This document shows positions 46,201-59,400 of a stretch of 64,000 nucleotides of DNA, in pieces (position 1 is the stretch's first letter; every line of letters starts with the position of its first letter). The stretch lies in the NCBI GenBank assembly GCA_030770545.1, contig CM061102.1, positions 4,391,501 to 4,455,500 of the forward strand. Reading direction: 5' to 3'. The notes below the pieces were generated by a model. The model made no database searches, was not told where the DNA came from, and saw only the letters and a list, made by a program, of their open reading frames with translations. The position numbers and the translations under genes are program-made. Source of the DNA: Macropodus opercularis (lineage: Eukaryota; Chordata; Actinopteri; Anabantiformes; Osphronemidae).

Positions 46201-49200
46201 GATGCTCATGCTTTGGAATATATGCACAGTGTCGATTTTTCACAATACAAATGTTTTTCCACTCGTCGAACGCACCTGCTTTTCTGTAATGGACAGAACT
46301 GTTGAATTTGGCAGAGCGTCTTTGATATGTCTTCGTATTTATTTTACTCTTTATTTCTTCCATGGTCACCTCCAAGGGTCAGTGCCAGGGTCATTGTGCT
46401 TCATCTCACTCCCGCGTCCCTTCAGTTACTTCTGGTTTCCTGCTACTCCATCTGCTTGATGCCGTCCCTACCGTCTGTGCACCTTCAGTCTCTTTCCTCA
46501 TTACTATACCAGTCGTGTACATCGGAGACTTTGCCTGTTAAGCAGTTTCTACATTCTTTTGCTGCTACGTTTCTGCTATCAGCCCGGTTTATTTATTTTT
46601 TTGTTTCCGCCTGCCTGTTGCAGACTGTGCTTTATGTTACATCTGTTAACGAGCCAGTCAGATTACATGGGAACAGTCTGAAGTGAATATGCTTGTCTCT
46701 GGATAGTGACAACTTTATGTCAGTGGGAGCTCAGTGAATAATGTAGAAACAGCAGCTGTTCGGGACTTGTGTAGGAGCCAGGTGTCCAGTTACGAATGTC
46801 TAACGGGGAAATACCGTCATCAGAAGTGCTGAAGGATTCAATCAGTGCCACTGCAGTCTGTGCAGTGTTTCTCTTTAAGAGCTTTAGCGAGCGGCCACTT
46901 TCCTAGTTTTACAGCGCTGTTGTATAATTTGAAATACAGTGCAGGTAAACTGCCATCACCTCTTCTGCACTCGTGTGTTTCAGACTCGCTGAGCGGCTCC
47001 AACATGAGCGCCTGAAGTCAGATTTTACCATCGACTGGAAGCACGAGGTACTTTAAAACAATGTTCAAAACTTTCCTGAGGCCGTCGTCTACCGATAATA
47101 ACTGAGTTATTACTAACTGTAGTCCAGCGAAATAATCCTTGACGGTTACAGAAAATCTTCCCCCTGTGACTGATGAGTCTTTTGTGGAAAAGCTCTCAGA
47201 CCCCTGGAGCTGCCTTTGCCTGCAGCTTATGATGGATGTATTGTTAGAATATTAATGTATGAGCTCACTGTGTATTTATGTGATATTTCTTGGGAAAACC
47301 TTTGTATCACAGACTGATGGAGTCAAATTCTCTATGTAGTTCTTTTAGATTTGCAGTAAATTCCTTGTCAAAGCAAGGTTGCGTTGAACCAAAACACAAT
47401 TTCACTGTGAGCTGTGCTCCCCTTTGAAATTCTTATGGCTGAGACAGAATAAATCAGCGTGTGTGACAGACGAGAAGACTCACTGCTGCCTGGGAAGCAA
47501 AGATTCATTGTGGAGAGGCCAGAATGATTCATGTTCTTTAAAGTTCTGTCATGTTAGTCATTCTTTCACTGTGTCCGAAGAGCTTTAATCAGAAAACGTT
47601 GTACTGCACTGGCACAACAACACACCACAGCTCGCCGGTACGACCCGTGTTCACCTTTGCTCCCATGTGTCACTAATTGTGTTTGTGTTGTGTAGATCGC
47701 TTTGTATATCTGGGAGGAAGGAAACGGCCCAAAGCTGACGGCGGTTCCAGAGTTCTGTACGGAGCCGAGAAGCAGCTGTGCTGCTACATTTACAACCGTC
47801 CTGCCCGACTGTGTATGTACAGATTTATTACATTTATTGAAATTCTTTGTTTAGAGCATCCATAAGTCAGCTGTCCGGTTAGTAAATGTCAAACTCTCGG
47901 CACAATACGGTGACGCAAACAGAACAAAGCAATTAGACAACTGGAAAACTCACAGGTACATGGAGAAACATAAATGCAGATAGTTTCTCACAGGAGAACT
48001 GTTGAACTGTGCCTCAGTTTGAATCCTGACAGTTTTAGGCTCCGTGTATGTGTATATATATGTCTTCCCCGTATTAATGAGCATATGTACATAGTCATTT
48101 TATTGGCATTTTTAATTTTTTTTCTCTTTTTCAGGGAGAACCTGTCTCAAAGGAAAATTTATTTGTTGCTGTAAAAACCTGTTACAAATTCCATTTACAA
48201 CGAGGTGCGTGTTTTTATTACCCACCCTAGAGTTCAATTTAAAAAAGTTTAGTTTAGTTTAAAAAATTAAAAACCAAAAGTCGATTCGGGTGGCGGTGGT
48301 GTGGTTAGCACTGTCGCCTCACAGCGAGAAGGTCCTGGGTTTGATTCCCGGAGGCGTTGGGGGCCTTTCTGGGAGGAGTTTGCTTGTTCTCTCCTGGTCT
48401 CTGGCTTCACAGTCCAAATGCAGTTAGTCGGTCGGGAAAGACGGTTTGTCCACATGCTAAACCTTTCCCAATTCAGGGCTTGTCTCTTGTTTGCCTCTCC
48501 ACTGACCCTGTTGTCACGTTCGTTTGCACACACATGCAAGAGAACCAAGCCGGCTTTCTGCACCTCAATCTCTCCCACAACAATTTAGAAGCATTTCTGA
48601 ATTCCCAATATTCATTTTTTAGTTTGCAAAATGAATAAAAATGAAATGAAAATGACTTTCAGCTGCAAAAGTCTCGCTTCATTTTTGATTTATCACTGGT
48701 GTTTTGTTTACCTGCTTAACAGTCTGTTGGTCGTTCAGTCCTACTTAACCTGTCAGGTGAAAACTTTAAATTCAAGCCTCATCTCGACTGTCTGCTGAAA
48801 TTGCAGTTTGGTATAATTACCCAAACAATGATTGTCAGTCAGTTTTAGGGTCAGAATGAACCAGGAGTTGTGTGCTGACTATTTAAAAGCAAAAAGTAGG
48901 GAGAACAGATTGTTCACACTTTGTTGTGAGTTTGCAGCCACTTTAAACGCCGTTATTAGAGTCTCAGTGTACAACTGCATGATTAGTGTGTTTGAAAAAG
49001 TCCCACTTCTGACGATGGAGCCCAACTGTGGAGATTGTGATTTGTTTTTATGTGGATGCAGTGAGTGAGCATGCACACGTAGTCATTCAGTGTCCAGTCG
49101 ATGGGAGGCTTTATTCGATTACTGACAGCTGTGCAGTCCATCGGTCAGGGATTAACCTTACAGCGTAGTTGATTTGGTTTCCTTTCCCTCACCTGGGCCT

Positions 49201-51624
49201 CGTTTCACCTCACAGTACCCGTAGTGAAGGCGACCTGGGAGAAAGACGCTGCGTTGTTGGAGTATTACAGCGACGTCGCTGATGCATCTATACCCACCGT
49301 CACCCTGGGACTGGCCAATACTGACAGAGGTGAGAGGATGAGCTCTTCACTGGGCCTGAATTTTTTCTGAGCCTCTTGTTTTTACTTCATGTCCCTGCAG
49401 GACATTGTGGAAAGACGTTTGCCATCTTGAGACGGTTCCTGAGCACAGCGGTGCCAAAGGCTGACTGGCTTCTCATTGTTGATGATGACACGCTCATCAG
49501 GTAACAAAGTTGCACAGATGGATGACTAAACTAAACTAGTTTATATCCTTGTGTCTTCTCCCTTTAAATGTGCAGGAACTTTATTGCATATTACCTTGGT
49601 GCAGTTCCAAAACTTTACGAACCCTATAAACTCTCTTTATTAGTGTCTTAGCTAGGATTTAGCTGCTGCCTGCACGGTTTATGGTTTGCGACTGCATGCA
49701 CCTCACTGTCGATGATCCTTGTGAACCAGCTTACCCAGGCTGCGACGACTGCTGAGCTGCTACGACCCGAAGGAGGCGGTGAGCCTCGGGGAGAAGTACG
49801 GCTACAGCTTGGCTCAGAACGGATACAGCTACACCACAGGGGGAGCAGGGTGAGGAAGGAAGGAGGAATGTAGCTGCTATACAAAGTCGCAAAATGATCC
49901 ACAGCTGCACAAAGCTTTGCTCATTCAATAAATTAACAAAGTACTGTCGCGGGTTTGTTTGCTTGTTTGTCACAGAACCAAATTGCAGCTCAGTTTCATG
50001 CTAATATTGAATAAAATGAAGAAATTATACAATTAAGTCGTTATTGATTGCCACGACACGTTTTGAGTGTTTATTAATCTCATTATTTTAACATTGTGTG
50101 TAGGATGGTGCTGAGCAGGGCGGCGGTGTTCAGGTTACTTTCCAGTGGCTGCAGCTGCTACAGTGATGATGCTCCTGATGACATGGTGCTGGGCCGGTGT
50201 CTGACCTCCCTACGCGTCCCCATCACACACAGCCCACTGTTCCACCAGGTAGGACAACAACGTATCACAACGAATTAAACAAAAAGAAATGATTAAAGAT
50301 AGAAAATATCCTCAGATTTGTTTTTAATAATTTCTTTGATATGTCCCATTAAATATAACAGAATAATTAAAATACAACAGAAAAGTATAAAAAATTAAGG
50401 CAAAGCATCAATAGATTTACCACATGTCCCTGTGAAACTGCCATTTAGAATTATTTATTACAAAACATAAAAGTCTCGTCTGCTGTCAGTGCAGAGAAGA
50501 AACGCAGGCATTTGCTACAATGGCTTGAATAACTTTAAAACACAGACCACATGTAAAATGCCTCCAGCCAGTAAAGCATCCCAGAGCGAGCGGCCTGGCA
50601 CGGACGGGGCAGTGGTTTACGCGCGTTGCCTAAAATAATGCGAAAGGATCAACCGCTAGACGGAATCTCAATTTACTGTTTCCACACAAATCAGATTTAG
50701 TGCAGCCTGGTGTGAAATGTTCAAAGTCAGCAATGCCACACAGGATCACGAAACTTCCACCCCTCACACCGGTCGTCCTCTTCTAAGACACAGTCTCGTT
50801 TTCATGGCGTCGAATTATTATTGTATAAGAAAGACAAGAACTCAAAAAGTCAAAAATAATGTGGTTTAGTTATTACTGGAGAAGAATCCAAATAAAATTA
50901 CAGACTTGATGACCTGCATTATTACTATTGTTACTGAAATTGAGTTTATATTGAGCAACAGTCAATGATCAGGATTCAAGAGGAGACATAAGTGGAAATT
51001 GAACCAACACAATCAGGATGTGTTTCCATTGTTTAGTTGTGTGAGTGATTATTAAACCAGCCAAGCGAGAATGCACTTGAAGGGCAGGTAAACAATTTTA
51101 ACAGATCGATACCCTGCATGAGCCTGTTAGCACAAATAGATCTAACAGGCAGGAAAATCGCTTGAACGCCGTAGAGTCGTCGCTGTGCTTTTGTATCCCT
51201 CCACAGCTTGTGTTTGTGTTTCTGACACAGTCAAATTCAAGACAGTAAAAGTCAGACGATGCTCTGCGTGGTTCTCGCTGCGTGTTTTCCTTCTCTGAAT
51301 GTACGCAGGTGGTAAAGCACAGAAGCCGCCTTCTGGCTTCTGGAGGTTTATAACAACAAAGCAATGAGCTGTGCTAACCTGCAGCAACAGCCAAATTACT
51401 CGCTGCAGCTCTTATTCCATGAATAAGCGAAACACAAGTCATTAACAGACACACACACGCAGATTAACCACTTGTTCTTCTTGTTGCAGGCCCGACCGGA
51501 GGACTACTCCGAGACACTGATCTCCTCACAGGAGGCCATCTCCTTCCACAAGCATTGGAACGTCGATCCAGTGGCTGTCTTCAAGCACTGGCTGCAGGAC
51601 ACACACCAGAGAGACGAGCTGTAG
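37296..51624 (+). CDS. b3glct: b3glct, beta-1,3-glucosyltransferase (468 aa)
   Basis: Fourteen exons: 37296-37365, 39063-39098, 39412-39521, 44145-44221, 44342-44453, 45534-45670, 46984-47047, 47696-47812, 48135-48204, 49216-49329, 49401-49500, 49730-49849, 50104-50248 and 51490-51624. Together they make 1,407 bp, in phase throughout. The enzyme adds glucose to O-fucose on thrombospondin type 1 repeats in the ER, after POFUT2; loss in humans causes Peters-plus syndrome. A hydrophobic N-terminal segment (NLLAMFLLWV) can serve as signal or anchor. The metal-binding motif is D330-D331-D332 in IVDDDTL. Other conserved blocks are VIQSQRNSYH, ASIIHHYAFSEDP, GWALSTPLL, NTDRGHCGKTFAIL, YTTGGAGMV, DAPDDMVLG and ISFHKHWN. 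The C-terminus is RDEL, a KDEL-type ER retrieval signal (human: REEL). Exon 2 is only 36 bp and is the least certain; it was chosen because it alone keeps phase between exons 1 and 3. Confidence 0.96.
39286..39345. mobile_element. Short Tc1-like remnant in b3glct intron 2
   Basis: The string accaccaccatgcttcact matches a stretch frequent in fish Tc1-like elements, recalled from memory. No inverted repeats or coding motif are visible around it. Confidence 0.35.
41398..41650 (-). mobile_element. SINE-like repeat in b3glct intron 3
   Basis: On the plus strand the order is tccatctgtc, an ancestral ggctggagc-like block, cccagctgtcactgagcgag, aggcagggaacagcg, ccagtccatcacgg, ccaacacacggagacaggca, then cgggagggagcctgagtac. 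This is the reversed body of the common fish tRNA-headed repeat. The tRNA-like head is not recognisable. The copy is diverged. Confidence 0.75.
48285..48432 (+). mobile_element. tRNA-derived SINE in b3glct intron 9
   Basis: The head GTGGTTAGCACTGTCGCC keeps an A-box-like element and GGGTTTGATTCCCGG keeps a B box. The body ggagtttgcttgttctctcc and cacagtccaaatgcagttag follows as in the common fish repeat. It lies 80 bases past the exon 9 donor, in the same orientation as the gene. Confidence 0.85.
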
Positions 51625-52329
51625 AACCACTGAGTTTCTGTGTGACGCCGACCTGTCACAGGGTTCTCGTGCTTTGTTTCTCCCCGATCCCACAACCTCT
51701 CAACAAATGTGCTCCGTGTTTTGTTGTCAAGCCAGGGTTTAATACATATCTCAGTCTTCTGGAGCCTGTCGGGAACCTGTTTTGCACTTGTCACCTTTGT
51801 GTGTCCACCTGCGAACTGATGCTGTTGGATTGATGTTCTTGGATCTGTTGTCACTCCAGTCTCGCCATGTTCCATCCTGTTTCTAGGCTTGTGCCTTAAA
51901 CATTGACCGCTTACCCAGCGCATGGCTCATCCTCCAGCGCCCGATACCTTCATCCTCTCCACCGACCGAGACCTCCGCAGAGCGTTGTTCTCCTTCCTAG
52001 CGCTAACTGCTCAGTATACACCATCTACTGCACCAACCACCCGCAGCTGAACAGTGCACTTAGTCTGTTTACAGGTACTGACTGCATAAAAAGCTGTATA
52101 ATTCATTTTTGTGCTTCTGGAGGGAGCTGTGTGGATCTTCAGTACTGGATAGGACTGAAAACAACCTGGGGGGGTGAGGACCCCAGGCATCTGGGACTGC
52201 TTTGCATTTCTGCTGGAGGCTACAGGCTTACTGACGCGTTAGCTGCCACCAGAATATTACACCAGAATCTGGCAGTTGTTGTTGTCGCTGGTTAAACTGA
52301 ACCAGAATAGACTCAATGTTGACATCATC

Positions 52330-52720
52330 ACACTGCGCTGCTCAAAATAATTAAGGGAACAGGTAAAATCTGGTAAACTTCAGGAAAAGTAATCTGTCCG
52401 TTTAGAAAACACTTTTTTGTTGCAACTGAAGGCAGCAGAAAACGTTTAGCTTTGCATTTGGTAAAGACAGATGCTCTCTCAAACATCCCAGCAAGTTGAA
52501 GTTATAAATGAGAGCAGATGTCTACAGATCCCCTAGTGAAAAGTTGTGCTTCCCATCCTGGGAACATGGCCTCACTGGTGTTGGGTCTGTGATGATCTGG
52601 GGATGCATTTCCTTCGAGGGCCACACATGATGAAATCCAAGTGTTGCCTTAATTTCAGCCAACCTACACATAATGTGGGACTTCACACGGTTTAATCCTC
52701 GTGGCCATTAACATTAAAAA
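52330..52720 (+). mobile_element. Degraded Tc1/mariner-like element
   Basis: It begins with ctgctcaaaataattaaggg, similar to the TIR start CTGCTCAAAAAAATAAAGGG of a widespread fish element, and includes a plus-strand frame SVMIWGCIS, the Tc1/mariner transposase block between the catalytic aspartates. The frame is broken on both sides, so the copy is dead. Confidence 0.5.
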
Positions 52721-54684
52721 AAACAGGTGACGAGAGTTTGACAGCACTGTTTGTGTTAATGTGCTAATGATTTCCATTTCCAAGGCTTTATTTTGTATCC
52801 ACTTTATGACTCAGCTTGTTACCTCAGCCTGTGAACAGTGTCTCACGCTTTTCCAAACTTGCTCTCTTCTATTGAGGCCAGTGTCCTAAAATTGTCTTTG
52901 TGCCATGTGTCAGTGTGAAATTAGGATCGAGCTTTATACGCAGCGTGTCTGTTCCTCATGCCTTTTTGCAGAACAAGTAATTCTGTCACCGGCACATTAT
53001 TTATTACAACAGGAAATAATTGCTAAGACTTTATCTCTGTGATGGGATAGTACAAAATGCTTCAGTATTTAAAGTAGGGCAGGATTGGTGATGTTTCTTT
53101 TAACCTGTTTACTCCATCAGTAATTTTTAATTACAAGTTTCACATCAGGATGCGACTCCGGGGACATTGTGTATAATTACACATCGCGGTTATCGGTGCC
53201 GAGTGCTTTGTCTCTCACGGCCACCAGCTGTAGTTGCCGTGGTCAAGCACGGACCCAGGGTTAGTCAGTGACCACATGCCACGTTGCTTTTGAGTCATTC
53301 TGAGAGAACACTGCTTTGGTTAATGACAAATATACCATCTGAGGTTGGTGCAGCGTATTATGATGCTTAAACTCTTGGTTGCAGTGATTAGTTTGCACAA
53401 ATCGCTGGCTTTGCTAGTGGAGCAGCTGGATGCTTTACGCCTGAAGCTGAGATTAGATAATCTTAGGCGTATTAGGATGATCATGATAAATGAAGACCAA
53501 AGCCAAAGCCTACCTGCCTGTGAGCGCTGAGTAAACCATCTGCAGCAGCATCAGTGACGCTTGTGACTCTCTCACCGTGGCTTCTCTTCCCGTTTTCTCT
53601 AAAGGACAGTAAATCTCTCAAATCAAGTAAAACCGGGATGGTTCCTATTAGTGTTCTTCAAAGAGCTTATATGTCAGACAGGGTTTCATCATGGCCTCTA
53701 TGAATCTGTCAGCTGTTACTCTGCATCTGCTCTACTCTGCTGCTCCTGGCTGCTTTGCCCAGTAGTGTATTTGTGATTCAAACAATTTTCCTTTAGCTTG
53801 TGAGTGATTGCTTGCTTTTTAAATGGAAATAGATTGGATGTTGTTAATCAAAGCCGACTGGAAGACCTGGGCCAAAGTCTTTGAGTGGTTGTGAAGCATT
53901 TTCAGTACTTCACCATTTAGTTGAGACACAATCCAACACCTCTTTTCTTCTGTATAATAGCTGTAGTTGTTGGTATTTGTCTAATTAACAGCACCTTTTA
54001 CTGATTCTTTTGAAGTCACAGTGTGAGATTCAAGCAGGACTGGAGCCTGCTCTAATTGGCTGATATTTGTTGACACAGCACTGATATTTTATTCAAAGGT
54101 TTTACAGGGGTTTATATTAAAGTTATTACAGATTTGCATCGTCTCTAAGGTCGTAACGTCTGAATGTGAACTCACAAAAAAAATTTAGAACAATATCAGC
54201 TGCTGATTTCCGTGAAATATGCTGGTTATATATTCTCAACGATGAGATCATCGTTGTTGAGGAATAAGAAACACAAAACTTAATCAGGGCAAAATGTATT
54301 TTTAGGGAGGGATGTACTGAAGTTACAGATTTAAATACACATGTGCAGCACATTTTCAAATCCTGCTGAATTTCAAACTCCGTGACTACTTGGTGATTTA
54401 CACATCTAAGAGCAGATGTGAGTCCATCAGGGACACCGCAGAGTGGACACCCTGAAGGGTCTGCACCACAAAATGATGTCGCACAAAATTGTCATGGAAG
54501 TAGGTTTGGGTTTGGTTGCACATATGAATAATCAATTATTCGAGTCGGGTTCATCAGGGTCACAGGAGAACGTGAGCCCCTGTCCTCACCAGCCTCCTCG
54601 CGCTTTCATAGCTCATGTTCTGAAGTTGCTTCAATTTTGCAAATTGGTTTAAGTGACTGATTTCTAAGATTATCTGTCATATTA

Positions 54685-54841
54685 TTTACGAAAGCGACAA
54701 AGTGTAGTCACCTCACAGCAAGGAGGGGAGGAAAACCAAAGGCAAAGACGCCAGGGTTCTGTCTAGGTTCTCCAGCTTCTGACAGCTGGGTTTGGCTCCA
54801 GCATCACTTACGAGGATAAGCAGTTCGGATGATGGATGGAT
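54685..54841 (+). mobile_element. Diverged SINE-like repeat
   Basis: Traces of the tRNA-headed repeat: gtcacctcacagcaaggagg, then gttctccagcttctgacag, ggctccagcatcac and the tail gaggataagcagttcgg followed by ATGGATGG. The middle is reduced compared with the family. Confidence 0.6.
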
Positions 54842-55872
54842 GTTATTATGAACTTCTAGAGCCTAAGTAACAAGCTCAGGCTCTTTCTTAAATCTGTCAC
54901 TAATCCGTTGTAGCTGTATTATTGTTGTTACCTTCTAAGGACTTACAACATTATTTATTTATGTTGATAAATGGTTTTGGAGTGACTGACTGGTGTAGGA
55001 CGCTGCCATGCTCATGCTGCAGCCATCTGCACCTCTTGATTATTTCTAGTGATTTAGGCCAATTGGACGGAGGCCATGCTTGTGTTTGAGTCAACATCCT
55101 GCAGCATTGTCCCGAAACAGTGCGTAAACGTGAAGCGCAAAGTGGAAAGCAAGTGGTTTCATTTTGAAGTGACATGAGTATAACTGCCATATCTTTTAAT
55201 TGTGCTTTTTAGCTCTGGCCTGTTGAATTTTCCTCAGCTCGGATGAAAGGACTTTTTCTACTAGACAAAATCATATACAAACGCTCACCTGAAGTGCTGC
55301 GCCTCATTTGCTTGTGGAAGGCTGGTGAATAATTATGAAAGATGTAGTTCGACTGAGCCGCGAAGGCAAATACCACCAGACATCAGGGGGGGTGTCAGTG
55401 GGCTTCTCTTTTTATGTTCAGGCAGGAACCTACGGCCTGTTTCATGGCAGCAACAGCTGGTTCTGTTGCAAACTCACTTGACCCGTCCGCTCTCTTGGCT
55501 GGCGTGCAGTAAAACAGCGCCTTGCTATCAGCTTTCTTGCCACATCCTCTGTTTGTGAGCAGAGAGCTGAAGGCACTTCCAGGGTTCCCGAGAAGAAAGC
55601 AGCACATTAGGTCCAACTTTAACAACCACAGGTCATTTGTCTTTATCTTCTGGTTCGACCCACCTCAAACAGCACCGACACGCTGTAGCTTATGGCCACA
55701 TTTGAGTTGAAGTTAAGGCCTTTATGCAGCTTGTCTAATTGTTTACGTTGAGCTTCTTTGTCTTTTTGTTGTCCTTTGTGAATTTTAATCATTTGCTGAT
55801 AAGTGATTTATAAGCTGGTGCCATTTGGACTCTTGTTGTTTGACTGCGGTTGTGTCGGTGTAACGGGCTGAA

Positions 55873-55896
55873 CTGGTTGTTGTTGTTGTTGTTGTT
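55873..55896. repeat. (GTT)n microsatellite
   Basis: About seven GTT units. Confidence 0.9.
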
Positions 55897-56199
55897 TTAT
55901 ACCATTCGATGGCGTCATTAGGAATCAGGCGTCAAGTGGACTGGAGTGGTCTGAATTTTGTGGCTCCTGTCTGATGAAACAGAAACCTGGTTTATGTGAC
56001 AGCGTACAGCAGCGTGTGTTATGTTTTAAAGCCTTACTGTAAGCTGACATGCCTGCAGCCATGCTCAGCCGCTGTGTTACAGAGCTATATAACATTTCAT
56101 TACAAGGATTTTCCCAAGCTGTAAAATTTTCACGTTGCAGCCAAAAATAATCCGACACCGGAACATTACTCCCTTCTGTGAACGTCTCATTCCGAACGT

Positions 56200-56455
56200 C
56201 AGGCATTCATCTGCTTCTATAACAGCTTTCACTCTTTTGGGAAGGATTTCCACAAAATGTTGGAAAGTGGCCTTGAGCCACTGAGCTGGATTTGAAAGGC
56301 CGGGCAATGAAACTAAGCTAAAAGGCCCGACTCGCAGTCGACGCTTCACTACATCCACAAAAGTGTCGAATGGGTGCTGAGATTAGAGGCCAGTTAAGGC
56401 CAGTCAAGTTCTTCCACTCATAAAACATTTTTATGGACCTGGCTTTGTGCACAGC
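56200..56455 (-). mobile_element. Tc1/mariner-type fragment, same family as 5,105-5,302
   Basis: On the plus strand ttgggaaggatttccacaaa, aaggcccgactcgcagtcg, ggccagtcaagttcttccac and ttttatggacctggctttgt lie in the order found in the same family. The minus strand still reads FVEILPKRVKAVIEA, the transposase C-terminus. No inverted repeat is seen. This copy is older than the one at 5.1 kb. Confidence 0.75.
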
Positions 56456-59400
56456 AGCTCTGAGCAGCTCTTTAGTCTTAAATATGAGTCTGTGCCGGAG
56501 AATTCAAAGTTAGTAGATGGTCAAACCCTGAAGTGCACAAACCTATTAGGACACCGATGATTAAATGAAATGTTCTTCACGCGTCTCCTTACACTGCAAC
56601 AGTCTGTTATGCACAGAATTATTTTTATCTATCTCTGACACACTTTTGTTTAAGATTCAATGTAGATTTAAGAAAAACAGAAGTGTCTTTTGAAACCACG
56701 AGAAAATGAAACTTTGGGACATTTGTGATTAATTGCAGCATAGAATCAATAAAATAGTCATTAAGGGAATTTGCAACCGCAGGTCCTTTGAATGAACCCA
56801 ACAGATTTTAAGTTCAATAGTCCCGCTTCTCCTTCTTTATTAGCTGACGCTGTTCTCCAGAGAGGTTAGGCATCACATTCACCTGCCAGTGATGTCCATG
56901 AAATATTAGTTTTGGCTTTTCTGAGCAGCGCTGTAACTGTAGATTTAAATATTCCTCTGGACCTCGTTCATCCTCAGAGAATAACATTTAGCTAAGATAA
57001 ATGTTTTCATATTTTTCTTGAGCAGTGTAATTTTAGCAAAAGTCAGAAATGACTTAATGAAAGTTTCCATAAGTTCATCGCAAGCTCGCTCACGGTTTTA
57101 CGCTCAATTCATTCTGAAATAAGCCTTTAGAGAAATGTAGCATAAATGTAATAAAACCATCTTCTAAAAGACACTGCTCCTCATGCTTCACATCATTCAA
57201 AGCATTTTTATGCTCATTATGGACATTCATCAGTGTGTTTTTTTGTGTTTTGGTAAATTTACAGTCTACAATCATAACGACATGAGAAGCAACAGCATAT
57301 GACAATCTGCTGCCAGAGTAGAAGGAGAAAACAGGAGATGAAATGACCCTGATTAACTTAAAATAACACCTTTTATGCTGAAAGCCAGTGGGCATGAAAG
57401 CAGCGAGTGGTTAAGAAGGTGTGAGGTAGAGCAAACTAGAAAATGAGTGTGTATTTAATGAACTGTATGATGAAAGGAGGCAAGAAATAGGAACAGGAAG
57501 TGTGAACAGACGGTCTGGACGAAAAGGATGATTTTCTCTTTTTTTTTTTGCTTTTGCAGCTTTACTAAAAATATTAAATGTCCTTTTCAGATCTAATCAC
57601 CCGCTACCACATTAGTACTTATCCTCTGTGCGCAGGTTTAATTTGGGAGCTCTCACATTTGACTACGTTCATTGCATGACTCTGTCATTTTTCATTTTCC
57701 CTGCTTATTAGGTTTTTTTTTTTTTTAGTTGGAGTAATGTTATAGAATAAAAAAAGCTTTGCTACAACATAATGAAATGAAAAATAAACAATAGTATGTT
57801 TGTAGCATTACATTAGCTTAAGACACAACATGAAGTACATTAAGGGCGTATTGTTCTTAGTTTCATCAGTGTTATTTGCTAACGTTTCTCTATTCTCTGA
57901 GCCATCAGGCTGCATTTGAAAGTCGAAGTAGAGGAACAGAGCTGTCAGACACGGTGGGCTGCTCTTTGTTCGGTAGCTGCTGTTCAGCTCAGTCTTTCAA
58001 CGCTGGTCTAAGTGACATCACTTGAGGATATTTATCACATTTTGTAAATCTCCTACTGAAGCCACAAAGAGCTTTATGTGTTTTTCACATATGCAGAAGA
58101 ACCACAAGGCCTATAAACAGACTTTGATGTGTAAAGCTGGATTCAAACCCAGGTCCTCTCCCCTGGGGCACCGAGCCGCTTCCAACTGAACGCGTCAGAC
58201 TTTTAAAATGTGACTTGAATGGATGTTGAAGGAATTATACGATAACATAACATCTTCATTTTCTGTCTGCACAATTGACTTTCCTGCAGCTGTCCCCAGG
58301 CTTCCTCTACACGCTCCCAAAATGATCCCACCAGTCCCGTGTGGATCATAACTTCGGGGCCCACGTCCACTCACTTAGTTTAGCTAATAGCGTACAGAGC
58401 CAAAAGACGTCCTGCATAAGGGCAACTATTAAAAATGTTGCAATTTAATTTTGTTGAAAACTCCTGACCAGACTGACACGAGTGTAGATCTAGATCATTT
58501 TTCTGCCACAAGGGAAGGTGCATTATTATTTAAATGAGGGTTCACCTGTCGCGTCTGTGTTGCTCATGAGCTCTTTACGTAAAGTAGGCGACATCTGTCC
58601 CTTCATTTACGCTGTCTGATTGGCGTTATAGCATCAGGAGTGCACCACGGAGTCCAACCTTCAGATGTCAATCATCCTCTGATGTCCTCTGAACACAGAT
58701 GTTTTGTAAAATATGTACAAAAAGGTACAAAAAGGTCTTTTATCTGTTGCGCACCAGGTGAGGGAACATTCAGAATTTGGATTAAAGTATTATAAAGTTT
58801 AATGTCAAAACAGCTAGAAGGAAAGAAAATGGAGGATTAAGAGGTCGGTAAAGGAAGAGGAGCAAAATGAGACAATGTGTTTTCAATGGGAAGGATTAAG
58901 AGATAAGTTTCTCGTCTCGTTTAGCTTACGTGACTCCTGCTGGTCCTGGAGTTCTGAGCCACTTTGGGCCTGGATTTTATTCTTTGTCAACAAGCTCGGC
59001 TTCACTCTCATGCATCCGACCGCGGAGACTCATCATCACTGCGTCGCTTCGGCACGTCCTGCATTCCTTACGTGGCTCTCACTCTTCCTCCTGCTTTTTG
59101 CCAGCCCGAAATCTCTTTGCAGTTAAAAAGACAGATTTCTAAAAACTAAATGCACGATGTCCTAGATGCCTGCGGTACCTGAAGCCTCCGTGACCTCTGT
59201 CAGTTTTCACTGTGCCGTTTGCTGGAAGCTGCAATAACAGTGAAATGTACATGCATCAGAAAAACTACAAATCCAGGCTCAGTAATGAACACAATTAGAA
59301 CACAACTCAGCCCAGCAGCAGCTCAGCGATGATAGAAAACACTGAAATGAATACTAATGAGCTCACATTGAAGCCATTACACATTATAAACGATTTTGGT

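Noticed and set aside
51903..52295. 130-codon plus-strand frame after b3glct
   Set aside because: It sits just past the b3glct stop, presumably in its 3' UTR, with no family resemblance and low-complexity Ser/Pro/His content.
58128..58185. tRNA-like B-box stretch (ggattcaaacccaggtcc)
   Set aside because: No cloverleaf can be built around it. At best it is a scrap of a SINE head, too short to call.
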